Positions 50,397 to 58,971 of a stretch of DNA of 64,000 nt are shown here, in pieces. Each line of letters opens with the position of its first letter. Positions within the stretch are counted from its first letter, which is position 1. The stretch comes from Jannaschia seohaensis (GTDB lineage Bacteria > Pseudomonadota > Alphaproteobacteria > Rhodobacterales > Rhodobacteraceae), in the NCBI RefSeq assembly GCF_900116765.1, contig NZ_UETC01000005.1, forward strand, positions 124,001-188,000, in the 5' to 3' direction. Both the position numbers and the translations under genes were made by a program. The notes beneath the pieces are model-generated. The model had not been told where the DNA came from, did no database searches, and saw only the letters and a program-made list of their open reading frames with translations.

Positions 50397-50465
50397 GGAA
50401 CCTCCCTTTCAAAACACTCCGCGTTTACGCAGCAGAATCGGCGGGAATGCAATGGCCCCGCCGCG

Positions 50466-51167
50466 TCAGATGGTCAGCGTGGGGTCATGGGCATAGGCGG
50501 ATGCCGGTTGATCGGTCACTGCGATCAAGCGGGTGGCGATCCGGTCCTCGGCGGGCATCGCGGCGATGGCCGCCTCGAGGGCAGCGCGGACCGGGGCGCG
50601 CCATTCGGCCCGCGCGGTGATGAACGGCGTCGAGGCGGTGGGCGGCGTGGTGGCCCGGACGGTCAGGGCGGGGTGCGGCGCCTGGGCCCAGGTAACGGCG
50701 TCGATCGCGGCCAGATGGGCATGAGCCTTGGCCACCGCCTCCATCGAGGCGGTATGGGCGCCCGTGACCAGCAGCGGACCGCTCAGCCCGGCCTCCCGCA
50801 ACACGCCGCGGCCAGATTGACTGTCGAGATTGTTGATGGCGATGCCGGCCGCCGCCGCTTCGGGCAGGGGACGGGCGTCACCCGCGCGCGTGACCAGATG
50901 CGAGGCATATGTTCCCGGTGGCAATCCGGGCAGATCCCAGACCGGCGAGCCGACCAGGCTCACTTCGGAGGACAGGCCCAGCCGCATCGGAAAGGAGCAG
51001 GTCATCGAGAGGACCAGCCCGGGATCGCGCCAATGCGTCCCCGGGGCTTCGGGCCAGGACAGCCGCTCCGGCCCGAAGCCCAGCCTTGCCCGAATGTCGC
51101 GCCAAAGACGCTCCCAGGCGGGGCGGGTCGCGGGATACATGAAAAGGCTGGCGCTCGTCTCGGTCAT
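50466..51167 (-). CDS. PhnD-like periplasmic-binding-fold protein without signal peptide
   Basis: The 233-residue protein is of the PhnD/transferrin-fold type: SLFMYPATRPAWERLWRDIRARLG, TCSFPMRLGLSSEVSLVGSPVWDLPG, then AAAGIAINNLDSQSGRGVLREAG and VTGAHTASMEAVAKAHAHLAAIDAVTW. Those latter two blocks match the PhnD pattern. PhnD proteins normally bind phosphonate outside the membrane, yet there is no N-terminal signal here, so this may be a cytoplasmic sensor or metal/phosphate-type binder of unknown use. The start is ATG 51167. It is not in an operon with transporter genes. Confidence 0.75.
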   Translation of the reverse strand: MTETSASLFMYPATRPAWERLWRDIRARLGFGPERLSWPEAPGTHWRDPGLVLSMTCSFPMRLGLSSEVSLVGSPVWDLPGLPPGTYASHLVTRAGDARPLPEAAAAGIAINNLDSQSGRGVLREAGLSGPLLVTGAHTASMEAVAKAHAHLAAIDAVTWAQAPHPALTVRATTPPTASTPFITARAEWRAPVRAALEAAIAAMPAEDRIATRLIAVTDQPASAYAHDPTLTI

Positions 51168-51227
51168 GCTCGGTTCCGTGCTCGCGTCCGGCGCCACGCC
51201 TAGCGGCGGGACCGGGCACGTGCAAAC

Positions 51228-51668
51228 TCAGCCGCCCTGTTCGACGCGGCGGCGGGCGAGGTTGGAGTCCCGGTCGTTCACGCCCAAGAGATTGGCCAAG
51301 AGGCGCAGCAGGCCGTTCTCCTCCTCGTCGCGCGTGCCATCGGCCAGAACGACGGACCAGAGCGCTTCGATCACGGCGATGCGATCCTCTAGCGAGACGG
51401 ACTCCTTGATGGCCTTGGTAAAGCGCACCGTGTCGGGGGCCTCGGCCTCCAGCACCTCGGCCTCCGCCCGCAGCGCGGCGGCCTCGGCGGCGTTCAGCCC
51501 GTGGCGCCGCATCAGGATGCGATCGATCCGGGCGATCTCGGCCGCGGCGTAATCGTGGTCGCTGCGGGCGACGCGCACCATCAGCGCGGCCAGGGCCAGC
51601 CGCGCGTCGGGGGCGGCCAGCGTTTCGGGGGCGGAGGCCGTCAGGCGGCGAAGCAGGTCTGCAAACAT
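51228..51668 (-). CDS. TerB-like domain protein
   Basis: The 146-residue protein is all-helical, with the TerB-type pattern (LALAALMVRVARSDHDYAAAEIARIDRILMRRHGL, then IAVIEALWSVVLADGTRDEEENGLLRLLANLLGV). Two acidic Asp/Glu sites (SDHDYAAAE and ADGTRDEEE) match the metal-binding positions of TerB-like proteins. Tellurite resistance as such is not implied; many such single-domain proteins have no known role. Lone gene. Confidence 0.85.
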   Translation of the reverse strand: MFADLLRRLTASAPETLAAPDARLALAALMVRVARSDHDYAAAEIARIDRILMRRHGLNAAEAAALRAEAEVLEAEAPDTVRFTKAIKESVSLEDRIAVIEALWSVVLADGTRDEEENGLLRLLANLLGVNDRDSNLARRRVEQGG

Positions 51669-51715
51669 GGTCCAAATATAGGAGCGGGGTGGGGCCGGGG
51701 CCAGTCGACGGCCGA

Positions 51716-52009
51716 TCAGCCGTCGTAGCCCTCCACGATGACGAAGTCTTCTTCGCTGATTCCCTGACGCAACTTCAACACCTCCTGATAGCTGTCGGAC
51801 CGGTAGCAATCGAGCGCGGCCTGATAGCTCGGGAACTCGAGGACCACCGTGCGGGGCTTGGCCTCTCCCTCGACCGTCTCCTGCGCGCCGCCACGCACCA
51901 GGAACCGGCCGCCATATTCGGCCAGGGGCGCGGCGTTCGCGGCCCGGTAGAGGTCGTATTTCTCCGGGTCGTCCACCCGCCCATGCACGATCCAGTATCC
52001 CTTGGCCAT
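51716..52009 (-). CDS. DUF1330 family protein
   Basis: The 97-residue protein reads MAKGYWIVHGRVDDPEKYDL, then RTVVLEFPSYQAALDCYRSDSYQEVLKLR, the DUF1330 pattern (ferredoxin-like, dimeric alpha/beta barrel). No function is established. Its ATG directly follows the TAG of rlmJ with no gap, so it is co-transcribed with rlmJ. Confidence 0.9.
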   Translation of the reverse strand: MAKGYWIVHGRVDDPEKYDLYRAANAAPLAEYGGRFLVRGGAQETVEGEAKPRTVVLEFPSYQAALDCYRSDSYQEVLKLRQGISEEDFVIVEGYDG

Positions 52010-52789
52010 CTAGCCCTCCTCGATCCATGCCGCGACGCGCGCGGCCTCTTCTTCCAGTCCCCACGGTGGGTTCACCACCGCCAGGCCCGATCCGCGCAGC
52101 CCATGGCCCGCCCGGGCCCGGGGCACGGCTGTTTCGGCGACCATCAGTCCCGGAATCGCGTCGCGCAAGGCCCGGATCATGGGGGCGTGGCGCCGGTCCT
52201 CCAGGATCGGATACCAGAGCATCAGCACGCCGACATTCCACTTGCGGTGCAGCGCCGGGAGCAGTTTCGCCAGCCTGGCATAGTCCGCGCGGATCTCCCA
52301 CGACGGGTCTATCAGCATCAAACCGCGTCGCGGTTCGGGCGGTGTCAGCGCCCTCGCCATCTCCAGCCCGTCGCGATGATGGATGCGCAGGCCCGGCCGG
52401 GGGGGCAGCGCGGCAGTCAGCGCGGCATGCTCCTGCGGGTGCAGCTCCGCCAGGTCCAGCCGGTCGCCGGGCCGCGTCAGATAAGCGGCGATCCAGGGGG
52501 ATCCGGGGTAGGCCGCCGGCCCATGGGCCGCGCGCGCCGCGGCGATGGCCTGGCGCCAGGGATGGTCTTCGGGAAAGCGCGCCTCCAGCCGGGCCACGCC
52601 CGCCGCGGCTTCGCCGGTCTTCCGTGCCTCGGGCGAATCGAGGGAATAGAGCCCCCGGCCGGCATGGGTCTCAATGTAGCTGAGCGGTTTCGGTTTGCGC
52701 GTAAGATAAGCGATCGCCGCCGCGAGCAGGGCGTGTTTTTGCACATCCGCCGCGTTTCCGGCGTGGAAGCTGTGTTGATACGACAACAT
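52010..52789 (-). CDS. rlmJ: 23S rRNA (adenine2030-N6)-methyltransferase RlmJ
   Basis: The 259-residue enzyme starts MLSYQHSFHAGNAADVQKHA, the RlmJ signature with the catalytic-domain helix inserted early. Further blocks are YIETHAGRGLYSLDSPEARKTGE (SAM binding), PGSPWIAAYL and LMLIDPSWE, where E. coli has DPPY-E; a substituted form of this motif is also seen in alphaproteobacterial relatives. It methylates A2030 of 23S rRNA. The start is the ATG at 52789; the longer frame upstream is not coding. Confidence 0.9.
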   Translation of the reverse strand: MLSYQHSFHAGNAADVQKHALLAAAIAYLTRKPKPLSYIETHAGRGLYSLDSPEARKTGEAAAGVARLEARFPEDHPWRQAIAAARAAHGPAAYPGSPWIAAYLTRPGDRLDLAELHPQEHAALTAALPPRPGLRIHHRDGLEMARALTPPEPRRGLMLIDPSWEIRADYARLAKLLPALHRKWNVGVLMLWYPILEDRRHAPMIRALRDAIPGLMVAETAVPRARAGHGLRGSGLAVVNPPWGLEEEAARVAAWIEEG

Positions 52790-52915
52790 ACTGCCCCGGT
52801 ATCGCCTCATTTGCGGGCTGTCACGGATTCGTGGGAAAATTCGGGATGCCACGAGGGCGGAGCGTGCTAACTACCCTTGGACGCACTCACATCGCACCAG
52901 ACGACCGGAAATACG

Positions 52916-53698
52916 ATGCTTCGTACGATCGCAGCGCTTGCCTGCCTCGCCCCTGCCGCCGCCCTGGCGCAGTCGACCGATTTCGCCGCCCCTGTCGACG
53001 GACCCGCGCTCGGCTTTACCCTGCGCGGCGGCGTCGGGACGGCGCCCACCTATTTTGGCTCCGACTCGAACGAGGCGGTCCCCGATATCGGGTTCGAGTT
53101 CGATTACCTGAACCTGGGCGGCTTCACCTTCGGCGACCCCGATCCGCTCTACCGGCCGCAGGGCTTCGGCTTCGGTGGCTCGCTGCGCTATATCGGTGAA
53201 CGGGACGCGTCCGATTACGACGAACTGACGGGCCTCGACGATGTCGACGCCTCGCTCGAACTGGGCGTCGGCGTCAGCTATTCAGGGGCGAATTACGAGA
53301 TCTTCGGCAATGTCCGCTATGGCGTCATCGGCCATGAGGGCTTCGTCGGAGAGCTAGGGGCCGATGCGCTGATCTTCCCGACGGATCGGCTGACCCTGCG
53401 CGCGGGTCCGCGGGCTTTCTTCGGCGACGATACCTATGCCTCGACCTATTTCGGCGTGACCGGCGCGGAGGCCGCGGCCTCCGGCGGCAACCTCTCCGCG
53501 TTCGAGGCCGATGGCGGCTTGCTGTCCACCGGGGTGGAGTTCGGCGCGGGCTACCGGATCAACGATAATTGGGGCATCGACGCGGCCATCACCTATGAGC
53601 GCCTGCGCAACTCCGCCGAGGACAGCCCGATCAGCCTGGACGACGACCAGATTTCGGCCCGGATCGGCCTGACCCGGCGTTTCACTCTGGGATTCTGA
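52916..53698 (+). CDS. MipA/OmpV-family outer-membrane protein
   Basis: The 260-residue protein has a signal peptide (MLRTIAALACLAPAAALAQS, cleaved near residue 18-19). The mature part is a beta-barrel of MipA/OmpV type: GPALGFTLRGGVGTAPTYFG at the start, several aromatic-ended strands, and the end ISARIGLTRRFTLGF with the C-terminal Phe that BAM recognises. Porin or scaffold role for cell-wall enzymes is known in the family. The start ATG 52916 is divergent from rlmJ. The 3' end overlaps the convergent PhzF gene by 17 bp. Confidence 0.88.
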   Translation: MLRTIAALACLAPAAALAQSTDFAAPVDGPALGFTLRGGVGTAPTYFGSDSNEAVPDIGFEFDYLNLGGFTFGDPDPLYRPQGFGFGGSLRYIGERDASDYDELTGLDDVDASLELGVGVSYSGANYEIFGNVRYGVIGHEGFVGELGADALIFPTDRLTLRAGPRAFFGDDTYASTYFGVTGAEAAASGGNLSAFEADGGLLSTGVEFGAGYRINDNWGIDAAITYERLRNSAEDSPISLDDDQISARIGLTRRFTLGF

Positions 53699-54533
53699 TC
53701 CGGCCCTCCGAGACCGGCACGGCCCGTCCGGAGATGCGCACGGCCGTGATGGCTCCGCCCGCGACATCAGCCTCGAAGCCGATCTCAGAGCGCCGTCCCA
53801 TGTCCTCCCCCTGGACGATGGCGCATTCCGTCCGGCCATCGGCGAGCGCGCCATTGGCCAGCAACTGCGCCGCGAGGATCGCGCTGGCGGATCCCGTCGC
53901 CGGGTCCTCCGGGATGCCCGCGCCGGGCGAGAACATCCGCGCGTTGAGATCCGGATCGTAGAGCCAGGCGCTGTCGACCTGCGCCGCCTCCATCAGGGCG
54001 GTCCAGCCCGGCTCGCTCGGGCGAGCCTGCGCCAGCGCGGCGCGGTCGCGCACCGGCACATAGGCAAAAGCGGGTCCGCCGGCGAAGGCGCCCGGCCGGT
54101 GCGGTCCGATCGCCGCCTCGGGGAGGCCCAACGCCGAGGCGCAGAGCGCGGCGTCGAACGGGCCTCCATGCGGGGCCGGCAGGACCGGCGCGGTGAATTG
54201 GGCGCGCCCCGCCGCGATCTCGACGGGGACGAGCCCGGCTTCCTCTTCCAGATAGACGGTCTCCAAACCTGCCCGTCCGGCCAGGAACAGGGCCGCGCCG
54301 ACGGTCGGGTGCCCGGCGAAGGGAATTTCGGCGGTGGGAAAGAAGATCCGCGCGCGGGCCGTGTGCGCCGGGTCGCGGGGCGGCATCAGAAAGATCGTCT
54401 CGGAGAGATTGAACTGCCGGGCGATGGTCTGCATCTGCCCGGTGGTCAGGTCGCCCGGCGTCTCGACGATGGCAAGCGGGTTGCCGGTGAAGGGCGTGTC
54501 GGTGAACACGTCCCAGACTTCAAAGGGCAGCAT
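53682..54533 (-). CDS. PhzF-family epimerase/isomerase
   Basis: The 283-residue protein starts MLPFEVWDVFTDTPFTGNPL. The conserved catalytic Glu lies in RQFNLSETIFL (about residue 45), and the DPATGSASAILAAQLL and FPTAEIPFAGHPTVGAALFL blocks are typical of PhzF-like diaminopimelate-epimerase-fold enzymes. No phenazine genes are nearby, so the substrate is unknown. The gene is on its own, with csbD upstream. Confidence 0.9.
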   Translation of the reverse strand: MLPFEVWDVFTDTPFTGNPLAIVETPGDLTTGQMQTIARQFNLSETIFLMPPRDPAHTARARIFFPTAEIPFAGHPTVGAALFLAGRAGLETVYLEEEAGLVPVEIAAGRAQFTAPVLPAPHGGPFDAALCASALGLPEAAIGPHRPGAFAGGPAFAYVPVRDRAALAQARPSEPGWTALMEAAQVDSAWLYDPDLNARMFSPGAGIPEDPATGSASAILAAQLLANGALADGRTECAIVQGEDMGRRSEIGFEADVAGGAITAVRISGRAVPVSEGRIRIPE

Positions 54534-54613
54534 CGGGGTCTCCGGGCGGATGTCGGGTCTGCGCCCGAGTGCAACGCCGTTTCCACGGCCTTGTCCACCG
54601 CCCGGAGTGGACG

Positions 54614-54799
54614 TCAGTCCTTGAACGCCTCTTTCAGCTTTTCCTTCAGGTCGCCGAGGCCCTGCTGAAGCTTGCCTTCGGCCTGCTCGGCCTGGCCTTC
54701 GCGCTTGAGGCCCTCGTCGCTCATCAGATCGCCGGCTTCTTCCTTGAGCTTGCCGCCGATATCCTTGGCCTTGCCTTCGGTCTGGTCTTCGTTTGCCAT
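54614..54799 (-). CDS. CsbD-family stress-related small protein
   Basis: The 61-residue protein is hydrophilic, with repeated KAKDIGGKLKEEAGDLM and GKLQQGLGDLKEKLKEAF segments, as in CsbD-type general-stress proteins. Start ATG 54799 with AGGACATTCCC upstream, stop 54614. It lies between phzF-like and pyrG on the same strand, with 80-bp and 61-bp gaps. Function is unknown; in Bacillus the gene belongs to the sigma-B regulon. Confidence 0.9.
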   Translation of the reverse strand: MANEDQTEGKAKDIGGKLKEEAGDLMSDEGLKREGQAEQAEGKLQQGLGDLKEKLKEAFKD

Positions 54800-54860
54800 G
54801 GGAATGTCCTCTGTTTGCAGGTGACATCACAACCCATGCGGGACCGGTTTGTTCCGGAGG

Positions 54861-56504
54861 TCACACGAGGCGCGACTGCTCCTTGGCGGCGCGGATGAAG
54901 TCGGCGAACAGGGGATGGGGGGCGAAGGGCTTGGATTTCAGCTCGGGGTGGAACTGCACACCGATGAACCAGGGGTGGTCGGTCCATTCGACGATTTCGG
55001 GCAGGCGCCCGTCGGGCGACAGCCCCGAAAAGCGCAGCCCCTGCGCCTCCAACTGCTCGCGGAAGGCGATATCGACCTCGTAGCGGTGCCGGTGCCGCTC
55101 CTCGATATGGGTGGTGCCGTAGACCTGGGCGACTTTGGAGCCCTCGACCAGTGTGGCGTCATAGGCGCCAAGCCGCATCGTGCCGCCCTTGTCGTCGTCC
55201 TTCTTGCGGGTAACCTTGGCGTTGCCCTGCACCCATTCCTTCAGGTGGTAGACGACGGGGGTGAAGCTGCACGGGTCGGCGCCCCCGGCGAATTCCTCCG
55301 AGATCGCGTTGCTCAGATCGGCGGTGTTCCGGGCGGCCTCGATCACGGCCATCTGCATGCCGAGACAAATGCCGAGATAGGGCACTTTCTTCTCGCGGGC
55401 GAATTGGGCGGCTTTGATCTTGCCCTCGGTGCCCCGGTCGCCGAAGCCGCCGGGCACCAGGATCGCGTGGAATCCCTCCAGATGCCGCGCGGGGTCTTCC
55501 CGCTCGAAGATGCCGCTGTCGATCCACTCGGCGCGGACCTTCACCCGGTTCGCCATGCCGCCATGGGTCAGCGCTTCGGCGATGGACTTATAGGCGTCTT
55601 CCAGCTGCGTGTATTTTCCGACGATGGCGACGCGCACCTCGCCATCGGTGTTGTGGATGCGGTCGACCACGTCTTCCCAGCGGGCGAGGTTGGGCTTGGG
55701 CGCGGGGCTGATCCCGAAGGCGTCCAGCACCGCCTGGTCCAGCCCTTCGCGATGATAGGCCAGCGGCGCCTCGTAGATCGACTTGAGGTCCTGCGCGGCG
55801 ATGACCGCCTCGGGCCGCACGTTGCAGAACAGCGCGAGCTTCTCCCGCTCCTTCACGGGAATCGGCCCCTCGGAGCGGCAGACCAGAATGTCGGGCGCGA
55901 TGCCGATGCTGCGCAACTCCTTGACGGAGTGCTGTGTGGGTTTGGTCTTCAGCTCGCCCGAGGCCTTGATGTAGGGCAGCAGCGTCAGATGCATGAAAAG
56001 GCACTGCCCGCGCGGCTTCTCCTGGCTGAACTGGCGGATCGCCTCGAAGAAGGGCAGCCCCTCGATATCGCCGACCGTGCCGCCGATTTCGCAGAGCATG
56101 AAATCGACCTCGTCCTCGCCGATGCGGATGAAGTCCTTGATCTCGTTGGTGACGTGCGGAATCACCTGGATCGTCTTGCCGAGATAGTCGCCCCGTCGCT
56201 CTTTCTCCAGAACGTTGGAATAGACACGGCCCGAGCTGATCGAATCGGTCGCGCGGGCGGCGACGCCGGTGAAGCGCTCGTAATGGCCGAGGTCCAGGTC
56301 GGTCTCGGCCCCGTCATCGGTGACGAAGACCTCGCCATGCTCGAACGGGCTCATCGTGCCGGGGTCGACGTTCAGATAGGGGTCTAGCTTGCGCAGGCGC
56401 ACCGTGTAGCCCCGCGCCTGCAACAGCGCCCCCAGCGCCGCCGAGGCCAGCCCTTTTCCGAGCGAGGAAACCACACCGCCGGTGATGAAAATGAAGCGCG
56501 CCAT
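54861..56504 (-). CDS. pyrG: CTP synthase
   Basis: This 547-residue amidoligase converts UTP to CTP. The N-terminal synthetase domain has [27 protein letters not shown] and [29 protein letters not shown]. The C-terminal glutaminase domain carries [21 protein letters not shown] (nucleophile Cys) and [12 protein letters not shown] (His, Glu). Length is standard (545). The ATG start at 56504 replaces a longer upstream frame. SecG lies upstream on the same strand, 144 bp away. Confidence 0.97.
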   Translation of the reverse strand: MARFIFITGGVVSSLGKGLASAALGALLQARGYTVRLRKLDPYLNVDPGTMSPFEHGEVFVTDDGAETDLDLGHYERFTGVAARATDSISSGRVYSNVLEKERRGDYLGKTIQVIPHVTNEIKDFIRIGEDEVDFMLCEIGGTVGDIEGLPFFEAIRQFSQEKPRGQCLFMHLTLLPYIKASGELKTKPTQHSVKELRSIGIAPDILVCRSEGPIPVKEREKLALFCNVRPEAVIAAQDLKSIYEAPLAYHREGLDQAVLDAFGISPAPKPNLARWEDVVDRIHNTDGEVRVAIVGKYTQLEDAYKSIAEALTHGGMANRVKVRAEWIDSGIFEREDPARHLEGFHAILVPGGFGDRGTEGKIKAAQFAREKKVPYLGICLGMQMAVIEAARNTADLSNAISEEFAGGADPCSFTPVVYHLKEWVQGNAKVTRKKDDDKGGTMRLGAYDATLVEGSKVAQVYGTTHIEERHRHRYEVDIAFREQLEAQGLRFSGLSPDGRLPEIVEWTDHPWFIGVQFHPELKSKPFAPHPLFADFIRAAKEQSRLV

Positions 56505-56648
56505 GTCGTGAAACCCCGCAGAACCGATGTGGCCGAACCAGGCCGGATGCCATGCCCACGGGACTCGAGCCTTACAGCCAACGCCCGGCCCCCGCAACCG
56601 GGAGCACGGCATCTGGATTAAACTTGGCCCGAGGCCGCTAGATGTGGA

Positions 56649-57002
56649 TCAGTCCGCGCGCGGCGGGGTGAGCGGCGCGTCGCCGGTGGTCGGCGGCAGC
56701 AGGCTTTCGCCCGAGGGCAGGACCGGCGCGTCGACACTGCCGGTATCGGGCGGCAGCAGATCGGTCACCGAGCTGCCCGCCGCGTTCTGCGCGGCCAGGA
56801 TCGTGAGCGCGACGGAGTTTGCGAGGAACAGCACGCCCAGAGCCCAGGTCAGCTTGGTCATGGCCGTCGCCGCCTGACGCCCCGTCATGGCGCCGCCACC
56901 GCCCCCCATGCCAAGGCCGCCGCCCTCGGACCGCTGCAGCAGCACGACGCCGATCAGCGCGAGCGTGATGATCAGGTGGATGAGGAGAAGGACGGTTTCC
57001 AT
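56649..57002 (-). CDS. secG: Protein translocase subunit SecG
   Basis: The 117-residue protein has two membrane helices (about 3-22 and about 50-70), separated by the Gly-rich QRSEGGGLGMGGGGG loop characteristic of SecG. The C-terminal 40 residues are Pro/Asp-rich. SecG joins SecYE at the inner membrane. secG followed by pyrG in the same direction is a common alphaproteobacterial order. Confidence 0.93.
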   Translation of the reverse strand: METVLLLIHLIITLALIGVVLLQRSEGGGLGMGGGGGAMTGRQAATAMTKLTWALGVLFLANSVALTILAAQNAAGSSVTDLLPPDTGSVDAPVLPSGESLLPPTTGDAPLTPPRAD

Positions 57003-57129
57003 CGGTGGCCTATCTGCGTCGCTGACCGGGGCTACCTAGAGTCGCGAGGCGCAGGCCGCAAGGCCCGGCCTTGCCGTCTCTCGCCTGCCTGCGCTAGGGG
57101 GCCACGGGTTTCTTACGAGAGGACGAGAC

Positions 57130-58422
57130 ATGGCCAACGTCGTGGTGGTCGGCGCCCAATGGGGTGACGAAGGCAAGGGCAAGATCGTCGACTGGCTCAG
57201 TGAGCGAGCCGATGTCATCGCCCGCTTCCAGGGCGGCCACAATGCGGGCCACACTCTGGTGGTCGATGGCGAGGTCTATAAGCTGTCGCTGCTGCCTTCG
57301 GGAATCGTGCGGGGCGGCAAGCTGTCGGTGATCGGCAACGGCGTCGTCCTGGACCCCTGGCATCTCAAGAAGGAGATCGAGGGGCTGCGCGGGCAGGGGG
57401 TGGAGATCACCCCCGAGACGCTGATGATCGCCGAGAACACGCCCCTGATCCTGCCCATCCACGGCGAACTGGACCGCGCGCGCGAGGCGCAGAACTCGGT
57501 CGCCAAGATCGGCACGACGGGGCGCGGCATCGGCCCGGCCTATGAGGACAAGGTCGGTCGCCGCGCCGTGCGCGTGGCCGATCTGGCCGATCCCGCGACG
57601 CTCGAATCGCGGGTCGACCGCGCGCTCGTCCACCATGACGCGCTGCGCCGAGGGCTGGGGCTGGAGCCGGTCGACCGCGCCGCGCTGCTGGACGCCCTGC
57701 GGGAGATCGCGCCGACCGTCCTCGAATACGCCGCGCCGGTCTGGAAGGTGCTGGACGAAAAGCGCCGTGCGGGCCGACGCATCCTGTTCGAGGGTGCGCA
57801 GGGGTCGCTGCTAGACATCGATTTCGGCACCTATCCCTTCGTGACCTCGTCCAACGTCATCGCGGGCCAGGCGGCGACGGGCACGGGGATGGGCCCCGGC
57901 GCCATCGATTTCGTGCTGGGCATCGTCAAGGCCTATACGACCCGCGTGGGGGAGGGGCCGTTCCCGGCCGAGCTTCACGACGCCGACGGCCAGCGCCTGG
58001 GCGAGCGGGGGCACGAATTCGGCACCGTGACCGGGCGCAAGCGCCGCTGCGGCTGGTTCGATGCGGTGCTGGTGCGCCAGACCTGCGCGACCTCGGGCGT
58101 CAACGGCATCGCCTTCACCAAGCTCGACGTGCTGGACGGGTTCGAGACGCTCAAGATCTGCGTGGCCTATGAGCTCGACGGCCAGCGCATCGACTACCTT
58201 CCCACCGCCGCCGACGCGCAGGCGCGCTGCGTGCCCATCTACGAGGAGATGCCCGGCTGGTCGCAATCGACCGAGGGCGCCCGGTCCTGGGGCGACCTGC
58301 CCGCGGAGGCGATCAAGTACGTGCGCCGGGTCGAGGAATTGATTCGCTGCCCCGTGGCCCTACTCTCAACCTCGCCCGAGCGGGAGGACACGATCCTCGT
58401 GACCGACCCGTTCGAGGACTGA
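57130..58422 (+). CDS. purA: Adenylosuccinate synthetase
   Basis: This 430-residue enzyme makes adenylosuccinate from IMP, aspartate and GTP. The P-loop is [14 protein letters not shown], followed by [16 protein letters not shown] (catalytic His), [16 protein letters not shown], and the late [16 protein letters not shown]-like [11 protein letters not shown] block. The length matches the family. The gene is divergent from secG and is followed by the DUF2842 gene after 26 bp. Confidence 0.97.
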   Translation: MANVVVVGAQWGDEGKGKIVDWLSERADVIARFQGGHNAGHTLVVDGEVYKLSLLPSGIVRGGKLSVIGNGVVLDPWHLKKEIEGLRGQGVEITPETLMIAENTPLILPIHGELDRAREAQNSVAKIGTTGRGIGPAYEDKVGRRAVRVADLADPATLESRVDRALVHHDALRRGLGLEPVDRAALLDALREIAPTVLEYAAPVWKVLDEKRRAGRRILFEGAQGSLLDIDFGTYPFVTSSNVIAGQAATGTGMGPGAIDFVLGIVKAYTTRVGEGPFPAELHDADGQRLGERGHEFGTVTGRKRRCGWFDAVLVRQTCATSGVNGIAFTKLDVLDGFETLKICVAYELDGQRIDYLPTAADAQARCVPIYEEMPGWSQSTEGARSWGDLPAEAIKYVRRVEELIRCPVALLSTSPEREDTILVTDPFED

Positions 58423-58448
58423 CCCGTTCGACGCGTGAGGGAGGCCCC

Positions 58449-58682
58449 ATGGCCCTGTCCTACAAGACCCGAAAGCGGCTCTCGATCCTGATCGTGCTGG
58501 TCGGCGTGCCGCTTTACATCATGGTGGCGGTCTCGCTGGTCGCGCTGCTTCCGCCTCTGCCGGTCGCGGTGGAATTCGTGATGTATGCGGTGCTGGGGGT
58601 CGCCTGGGTCTTTCCGCTCAAGTCGATCTTCATGGGGGTCAGTCAACCGGACCCCGACGCGCCGCCGCCGGGGCAGGACTGA
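58449..58682 (+). CDS. DUF2842 small membrane protein
   Basis: This 77-residue protein has two membrane helices (about 12-34 and 42-58) and reads MALSYKTRKRLSILIVLVGV, then EFVMYAVLGVAWVFPLKSIF with MGVSQPDP at the end. This is the DUF2842 family, alphaproteobacterial and of unknown function. The start is ATG 58449 with GAGGGAGG-like upstream sequence. It probably shares a transcript with purA. Confidence 0.9.
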   Translation: MALSYKTRKRLSILIVLVGVPLYIMVAVSLVALLPPLPVAVEFVMYAVLGVAWVFPLKSIFMGVSQPDPDAPPPGQD

Positions 58683-58804
58683 CGGAGACCGTCGGCGCGC
58701 CGCGGGCGCGGGGTATCGCCAGAGGGTCTGCTGCCGCCGGGATGGAGGCGTTGGCCGGCCACGGGTCGGTGCGCGCGTCAGGCAGGAGCCGAGGTTGAGG
58801 CAGC

Positions 58805-58835
58805 AGCCGGGGGTGCGGACCGTCCGCCCCCGGCT
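58805..58835. terminator. Hairpin in the gap between DUF2842 and the acidic protein gene
   Basis: AGCCGGGGGTGCGGA pairs with TCCGCCCCCGGCT, with a 2-nt bulge and a 3-nt loop. The 289-bp gap 58683-58971 between converging genes contains no ORF with support; this hairpin could end transcription in both directions. Confidence 0.55.
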
Positions 58836-58971
58836 CGGCGCGGCCTTGACCCCGAACGCGCCAGTGGAGAGCCGCGCGCCCATGCGGTTTGGGAGCGCTC
58901 CGCCCGGGGGCAATCGCACAAAGGTCAAGGGCGGCCGAGGCGCGTCTGTGCCGGGCCGCCCGCGATGGGCG

